Source of the DNA: Streptomyces sp. NBC_00425
GTDB lineage: Bacteria > Actinomycetota > Actinomycetes > Streptomycetales > Streptomycetaceae
Direction of reading: 5' to 3'
Length of the DNA stretch: 64,000 nucleotides
NCBI RefSeq assembly: GCF_036030735.1
Contig: NZ_CP107928.1
Span: 8,060,001 to 8,124,000, forward strand
In this document: one piece after another, positions 59,576 through 64,000 of the stretch
Layout of the letters: the number at the start of each line of letters is the position of its first letter
Numbering within the stretch: the stretch's first letter is position 1
Notes under the pieces: generated by a model
What the model was told of the DNA's origin: nothing
What the model saw: only the letters and a program-made list of their open reading frames with translations
Database searches by the model: none
Program-made: the position numbers and the translations under genes

Positions 59576-61210
59576 TCAGCGCCGGGTGAGGGTGGACGGC
59601 GCCCCGGCGGACTGGTCACCCTCGTCGCTCAGGCTCAGGGTGTCTCGGTCGGTCATCGTGACGACGTAGACATTGCCGCTGGGGCAGCCGACTTCGGCCG
59701 ACGGGTCGGTGGGTTGGCTGGTGACAGCCTTGAGGACCATCGAGTCCTTGCGTACCTCCCGCAATTGCAGTGTCTCGGTGCATCCCAGCTCAAGGCCGGT
59801 GTTCACCTCGGTCACGTGGCTGACCTGCTTGCCCGCCAGCTCACCCCGTTGTGCCGGGTGGAGAGTCAAAGTGACGGAGAACCGATTGGTCCGGGGCAGA
59901 CTGAAACTTTCAGGGGTGGGATTGCCCGGCCCGGTACCGACCCATGTACCTGCCCAGGCCGCGGGAAGCGATGTAGGCGCGGACGACGAAGGCGTCCCGC
60001 CGGACGCGTCATCGTCGGAGAAGGGCTGCACGACGAACGTGCCCGCCGTGGCCATCAAGGCCGCGACCGTGGTCCCGGCGACCACCCGGCCGGTACGGCT
60101 TGACAGCCACCGTCGCACAGCGTCGGAAGGCGGCAGGACGGCCGTCCCCGCGGCGGCCGGGGCCGGGCCGTCTTCGGGCCCACGTGACACAGCCGGCACA
60201 GATGGCGATCGCACTGTCGTGGAGACCAACGCGTCCGCCTCCTCCTCGCGCACGGCGAGATCCTTTTCCAGCGCCTCGGGCAGCAACTGCGTCCAGGTAC
60301 CGCACCGGCCGCCCAGGCGTTCCAGCAGAACGCTCACATCGGCGGGCGTGGGCCGCTGCTCGGGGTGCTTGGCCAGACAGGACCGCAAGAACGGGATCAG
60401 GGCCGCCGGAACGCCGTCGAGGTTCGGCTCCTGATGCACGATGCGGTAGAGCAGCACCGCAGGCGAGAACTCCTCGGCGGGGCGGGAGAACGGGCCCCGG
60501 CCCGTTGCCGCGTACACCAGCACCGCAGCCAGCGAGAACACATCACCGGGCGCACCCGATTCCCCGGCGCTCGCCTGCTCCGGTGCCAGATAGCCGGGGG
60601 TACCGATCACACCGCCAGTCCTCGTGTGCCGCGTGTCCTCCCTCGCGCGTGCGATCCCGAAGTCGATGAGCAACGGACTGCGGCGGCCCAGCAGCACATT
60701 GGACGGCTTGACATCCCGGTGGGCCAGCCCGGCCCCGTGTACCGCTCCCAGCGCCCCGAAAAGCTCGGCCGCCAGTGCCAGTACGCTCTGCTCGGGCAGC
60801 GGGCCGTACTGCCGTACCCACTCCGCCAGGGACGGCGCGGCCACGTACTCGGTGGCGAGCCACTGCGGGCGCTGCCCCACCGGGCTGTAGTCCACCACCG
60901 CGGGTGTCCAAGGAGAGCGCACTTGGTCGCTGTTTCGGATTTCCCGCGCGAACCGCTCCTCGAACCCCGGCTCCCGTCCGAACTCGGCGCGCACCGTCTT
61001 CAGTGCCAGGGGACGCCCCGACACCGTTCGGGACAGATACACCCGCCCCATGCCACCCTCACCGAGCCGCGCCAGCAGGGGATATCCCCCAACGGTCCCC
61101 GGATCAGACTCGTCCAGCAATTCCACGCCCCGTGCCCTCTCCCATGTGCACTGCCGATCAGGTTCAGCCCCCAGACCAGCACAATCAAGCACCGCATCCG
61201 TGGCGTCCAT
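59576..61210 (-). CDS. Membrane Ser/Thr protein kinase (PknB type) with extracytoplasmic domain
   Basis: A 544-aa one-pass kinase. P-loop LGEGGMGRVYLS (49-60), Lys71 in LALKTVR, HRDVKPSN (Asp166), DFGIA (Asp183) and GTPGYLAPEQ complete an active Hanks-type kinase. A Pro/Ala linker, a membrane segment (VVAGTTVAALMATAGTFVV, about 385) and a roughly 145-residue external domain follow. No PASTA repeats. ATG at 61210 with AAGG upstream. Ligand and targets unknown; no adjacent partner gene. Confidence 0.92.
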   Translation of the reverse strand: MDATDAVLDCAGLGAEPDRQCTWERARGVELLDESDPGTVGGYPLLARLGEGGMGRVYLSRTVSGRPLALKTVRAEFGREPGFEERFAREIRNSDQVRSPWTPAVVDYSPVGQRPQWLATEYVAAPSLAEWVRQYGPLPEQSVLALAAELFGALGAVHGAGLAHRDVKPSNVLLGRRSPLLIDFGIARAREDTRHTRTGGVIGTPGYLAPEQASAGESGAPGDVFSLAAVLVYAATGRGPFSRPAEEFSPAVLLYRIVHQEPNLDGVPAALIPFLRSCLAKHPEQRPTPADVSVLLERLGGRCGTWTQLLPEALEKDLAVREEEADALVSTTVRSPSVPAVSRGPEDGPAPAAAGTAVLPPSDAVRRWLSSRTGRVVAGTTVAALMATAGTFVVQPFSDDDASGGTPSSSAPTSLPAAWAGTWVGTGPGNPTPESFSLPRTNRFSVTLTLHPAQRGELAGKQVSHVTEVNTGLELGCTETLQLREVRKDSMVLKAVTSQPTDPSAEVGCPSGNVYVVTMTDRDTLSLSDEGDQSAGAPSTLTRR

Positions 61211-61708
61211 GCCAAGCATCACCTTTTACACCCGCAACACACTATTCTCAGCGAAACTCCTGGCAGCCCGAGCCCCCTCGCCGGCCGAAAGGCCAAGTGG
61301 GCGGTCAGGGGGGAAAGTCCGGGCCGGGGAGATGCTCGGGCCGGGTGGACGGTCTTCCAGCGAATGTGCCGGAAGTCACGGCGGACGCGGGCGGGGACGA
61401 GTCCACCCGGGAAATCGGCCTTTCAGCAGGCTCGTGAGTGCCACCCACTCGGGCCCGACCCGGCGACCTGGGCCGCGTCACGAACTGTGTGCCCAGGCCG
61501 CGGAGGCGGACACGTCACGTCTGGAAGAGCTACGGCCGGTGCGGGCCCCCGGGAACTGAGCAGCGGACCGCACAGCTCCGCGCGAACTCATCCACGGCCA
61601 CCTCGTCCGGTTCCAGCAGATTAGGAACGGAGCAGCGTCGGGACGCCCGCCGTCTCACGGTTCGTCGAGAGGCGCCGGGCCGTTGCGATGTCCGGGGTCG
61701 CGAGGAAG
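61211..61708. other. About 0.5 kb without a recognisable gene
   Basis: Intergenic between the kinase and PmoA-like genes; contains the kinase promoter. No family resemblance in any frame. Confidence 0.4.
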
Positions 61709-61743
61709 GCGTGCACTCCCTGGTGAGCGGGGAGTGCACGCCG
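61709..61743 (-). terminator. Terminator of the PmoA-like/dehydrogenase operon
   Basis: Perfect 13-bp arms GGCGTGCACTCCC and complement with a 9-nt loop, 28 bp after the stop. Confidence 0.7.
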
Positions 61744-61771
61744 CTGGGGCAGCACAGCGAGCGGGGTCCTA

Positions 61772-62734
61772 TCACTCCGTCGCGAAGCGTCCTGAAGAGG
61801 ACTCTGTGACATGAGCGGACGGCGTGTCCGACCGTGCGAGCACCCGGCGTACCTCGTCGGCGAGTGCGGGAGCCGCGTCCGCGTCGGCATCGGCGATCCC
61901 GACGCCGTAGCGGAACCGCACGGTCGCGCCGTCCTCGACGGTCACCTCCTCGCTGAAGAACGGTGCCGGGTTGAGGCAGGCGAACTCCTCGGTCCGGGCG
62001 AACCACTGCGGCGGGTGACTCGGGTTGGCCGCGTCGTCGACCATGAGCACGAGCGACTGCGCGTCCGTCTCGTCATGGCGGCCCGCGAAGCCCATCCACT
62101 CCATGCGCCGCCCGCGGACCTCGTCGCCGCCCAGGCCTTCCTCGGTCACGAACTGTCCGCCGGTGAACGACCGGGGGCCACGCCAGAACAGGCCGCCGTA
62201 GCCGGCGTTCTCCCGGCCCTTGGTGGTCGGGGACCCCATGGAGACGTCCGTTCCGGAGACGTTGGTCATCTGCGTCTCGAACGTCAACGCCCAGGCGTGC
62301 GGGGAGATCAGGCTCGCCCGCAGCGTCCTGCGCTCGGTGAAGAACAGCGCGCCGGACTGGGTGGTCCAGTCCAGGTCGTGGGCGAACGTCGCCGTGCCAT
62401 CGGCCCTGTCCAGGTCGACGACCCGGCGGTGGGCCTGGGTTCCGTTGTTCTCCAGCTGCACGTAGAAGCGTCCGTGGATGTACGTGGGACCGCCCCAGAA
62501 GTTCTCCTCGCCCACGTGGGGCAGGGACCAGGCGATGCCCTTGTGCCACACATGGTCGTGGGGCCGGAACAGGCTGACGACCTTGCCGGCCCGGGTGCGC
62601 AGGGGGTGGATGTAGGGCTTGGGCGATTCCAGTTGGACGGTGTCCGGCCGGTACACGTAGCGGAACAACTCGGTGCCGCCGTCGCGGACCCTGACCGAGG
62701 TACCCAGGTCGTGGCGGATCTCAAGAGCGTTCAT
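61772..62734 (-). CDS. PmoA-like (DUF6807) protein
   Basis: A 320-aa protein: VYRPDTVQLESPKPYIHPLR, HDHVWHKGIAWSLPHVGEEN and FWGGPTYIHGR are the hallmark His-rich segments of the family annotated as PmoA-like, found beside Gfo/Idh dehydrogenases in glycan operons. Despite the name it is unrelated to methane oxidation here. ATGA overlap with the dehydrogenase gene. Molecular function unknown. Confidence 0.8.
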   Translation of the reverse strand: MNALEIRHDLGTSVRVRDGGTELFRYVYRPDTVQLESPKPYIHPLRTRAGKVVSLFRPHDHVWHKGIAWSLPHVGEENFWGGPTYIHGRFYVQLENNGTQAHRRVVDLDRADGTATFAHDLDWTTQSGALFFTERRTLRASLISPHAWALTFETQMTNVSGTDVSMGSPTTKGRENAGYGGLFWRGPRSFTGGQFVTEEGLGGDEVRGRRMEWMGFAGRHDETDAQSLVLMVDDAANPSHPPQWFARTEEFACLNPAPFFSEEVTVEDGATVRFRYGVGIADADADAAPALADEVRRVLARSDTPSAHVTESSSGRFATE

Positions 62735-63846
62735 ACGAGGGCCTCCTTGACCGGCTCCCACGGCACGGCGCCGCCGTCCATGCTGAGCGCGAACGGGTCG
62801 TCGTCGGTCAGATCGCCCGCGCTGACGCGGACACCGCGGAAGGCCGAGGCGTACGTCGCCGCCGCGAACTCCAGCGTGCGACGCGCCTCTTGCAGGCAGA
62901 CGCCGGGTTCCTGTCCGCTCTCCCAGGCGTCGAACACGGCCTCGATCTGGAGCCTGTGTCCGCTCGTGATGTCCGGCTCGGCACCGTCGGTCCAGAGGTC
63001 CGAGAGACCCTCGTGGCCGGGGGCCGGGGTGAACCGCCAGTGTTCCTCGCGGTAGCCGTAGAGGTGTTCGAGTTCGACCGTGGCGTACTCGAAGTCGAAG
63101 CGCAGGCGCGAGGTCTCCCGGGGGGACAGCAGGGAGTTGACCACTGTGGCGAGGGCTCCGTTGTCGAACCGGACGGCGGCGATCGAGACGTCCTCGGTGT
63201 CCGTGGGCCGGGCCTGGCGCTCGGCGAGTGCGGCGATCTGGGACCAGGGGCCGAGGACCGACAGCATGAGGTCGAACTGGTGGATGCCGTGTCCCATCGT
63301 GGGGCCGCCGCCCTCGACGTCCCAGCGTCCCCGCCACGGCACCTCGAAGTACGCGTCGGGCCGGTACCAGAGGGTCTCGCAGGTGGCGACCAGTGGCCGG
63401 CCCAGTGCGCCGGAGTCGGCCAGCCGGCGCAGGCGTACCGCCGCCGCGCCGTAGCGGTGCTGGAAGACGGTCAGCACCTTGGAGCCGGTCTGCTCCTGCA
63501 CCGCGGCCAGTTGGTCCATCTCGCGCAGGCTCAGCGCCGTCGGCTTCTCCACCAGGGCGGTGACGCCGGCCCGCATCACCATGGATGCCAGCGGTACATG
63601 AGTCTGCGGGGGCGTACAGATGTGTACGAGATCGAGGTCTTCGCTGTCCAGCAGAGCCTGCGGGTCGTCGAAGACGTGCGGCACGGAGAATCGGTCGGCG
63701 AACTCGGCGGCACGGGTGGGGTCGAGGTCGGCGACGGCGACCAGCCGGGCACGTTCGGAGAGTTCGGTGAGGGCTTCGGCATGAGCGTGGGCGATACCGC
63801 CGGTGCCGATGATGGCCACGCGGTACGGCGGCCGGGGGCTGGGCAT
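62731..63846 (-). CDS. Gfo/Idh/MocA-family dehydrogenase
   Basis: A 371-aa sugar oxidoreductase: VAIIGTGGIAHAHAEAL near residue 10, VEKPTALSLREMDQLA (EKP motif) near 100, and GPTMGHGIHQFDLMLS. ATG at 63846 selected; upstream frame lacks character. Coupled to the PmoA-like gene and following a sugar-binding-protein gene, so probably part of a second sugar-catabolic operon. Substrate unknown. Confidence 0.88.
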   Translation of the reverse strand: MPSPRPPYRVAIIGTGGIAHAHAEALTELSERARLVAVADLDPTRAAEFADRFSVPHVFDDPQALLDSEDLDLVHICTPPQTHVPLASMVMRAGVTALVEKPTALSLREMDQLAAVQEQTGSKVLTVFQHRYGAAAVRLRRLADSGALGRPLVATCETLWYRPDAYFEVPWRGRWDVEGGGPTMGHGIHQFDLMLSVLGPWSQIAALAERQARPTDTEDVSIAAVRFDNGALATVVNSLLSPRETSRLRFDFEYATVELEHLYGYREEHWRFTPAPGHEGLSDLWTDGAEPDITSGHRLQIEAVFDAWESGQEPGVCLQEARRTLEFAAATYASAFRGVRVSAGDLTDDDPFALSMDGGAVPWEPVKEALV

Positions 63847-63932
63847 GGGTGTTTTCTCTCTCTTGGTTCCTGACCCACGTCTCGTGGGGCTACCGGGGGC
63901 CGTGGGCAGCGGCGACGGCCTCCGGAAGGAGG

Positions 63933-64000
63933 TCACTTGGCCGCGTCGATCTCGCCCTGGAGCTCCTTGATGAAGGCCTTCGCGGCGGCTTCCGGCGAGG
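63933..64000 (-). CDS. C-terminal end of a sugar ABC solute-binding protein (partial)
   Basis: Only the last 22 codons are in the window: EAAAKAFIKELQGEIDAAK and a stop. The pattern is typical for the C-terminus of actinobacterial CUT1 binding proteins. The gene starts beyond base 64000. Confidence 0.6.
   Translation of the reverse strand, partial: SPEAAAKAFIKELQGEIDAAK

Noticed and set aside
61772..62734. Methane monooxygenase subunit
   Set aside because: The family name PmoA-like is historical; the protein is soluble, sits in a sugar operon, and has no membrane segments.
1..64000. tRNA, rRNA or riboswitch genes
   Set aside because: None recognised by eye; a covariance-model scan would be needed to exclude small RNAs.

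Overview
The window looks like chromosomal DNA of a Streptomyces or close relative. It has very high GC, frequent GTG/TTG starts, ATGA/GTGA overlaps inside operons, twin-arginine secreted hydrolases, several binding-protein-dependent sugar transporters, and two near-copies of the 14-bp CebR operator known from Streptomyces. I see no rRNA, tRNA or CRISPR. Everything here is read by eye from the sequence. Family names rest on motifs and remembered family sequences, not on searches.

Region 1 (1-7.9 kb, minus strand) is a sugar-uptake and processing operon. It runs from a lipoprotein binding protein through two permeases, an HSL-type esterase, a TIM-barrel isomerase and a Gfo/Idh/MocA dehydrogenase to a GH2 glycosidase cut by the left edge. 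An intact IS5-type element (7.9-8.8 kb) sits just upstream of its promoter. Region 2 (8.9-14 kb) holds an aminotransferase, two TetR regulators with clear dyads nearby, a secreted esterase, and about 0.8 kb without a recognisable gene.

Region 3 (14-37.3 kb) is the unusual part: a locus for methoxylated, lignin-type aromatics. It carries two LigM/DesA-type tetrahydrofolate-dependent O-demethylases, a two-subunit LigA/LigB extradiol dioxygenase, a flavin monooxygenase, two FAH-fold enzymes, a cyclase-family protein, an ACMSD-type amidohydrolase, a crotonase and a LysR regulator. It also has a ligM-metF-purU-folD operon that could take the methyl group from methyl-THF to formate and regenerate THF. 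The same region is full of broken genes: a CoA ligase with two frameshifts and a stop, an FMN-reductase remnant, two LysR remnants, a P450 N-terminus, and a decayed second demethylase/FAH pair with an internal inversion.

Region 4 (37.5-58 kb) is a pectin/rhamnogalacturonan-I utilisation locus. It encodes two GH53 galactanases, a GH43 enzyme, a PL9-like lyase, a PL11 rhamnogalacturonan lyase, two CE12-like acetylesterases, a GH5 glucanase, two paralogous esterases and an ABC importer. CebR-like boxes lie before PL11 and before the esterase/GH5 pair. Side chains would be trimmed and the backbone deacetylated and cleaved outside the cell, and oligosaccharides then imported.

Region 5 (58-64 kb) has a PaaX-type regulator, a membrane Ser/Thr kinase, and the end of another sugar operon (binding-protein tail, Gfo/Idh dehydrogenase, PmoA-like protein).
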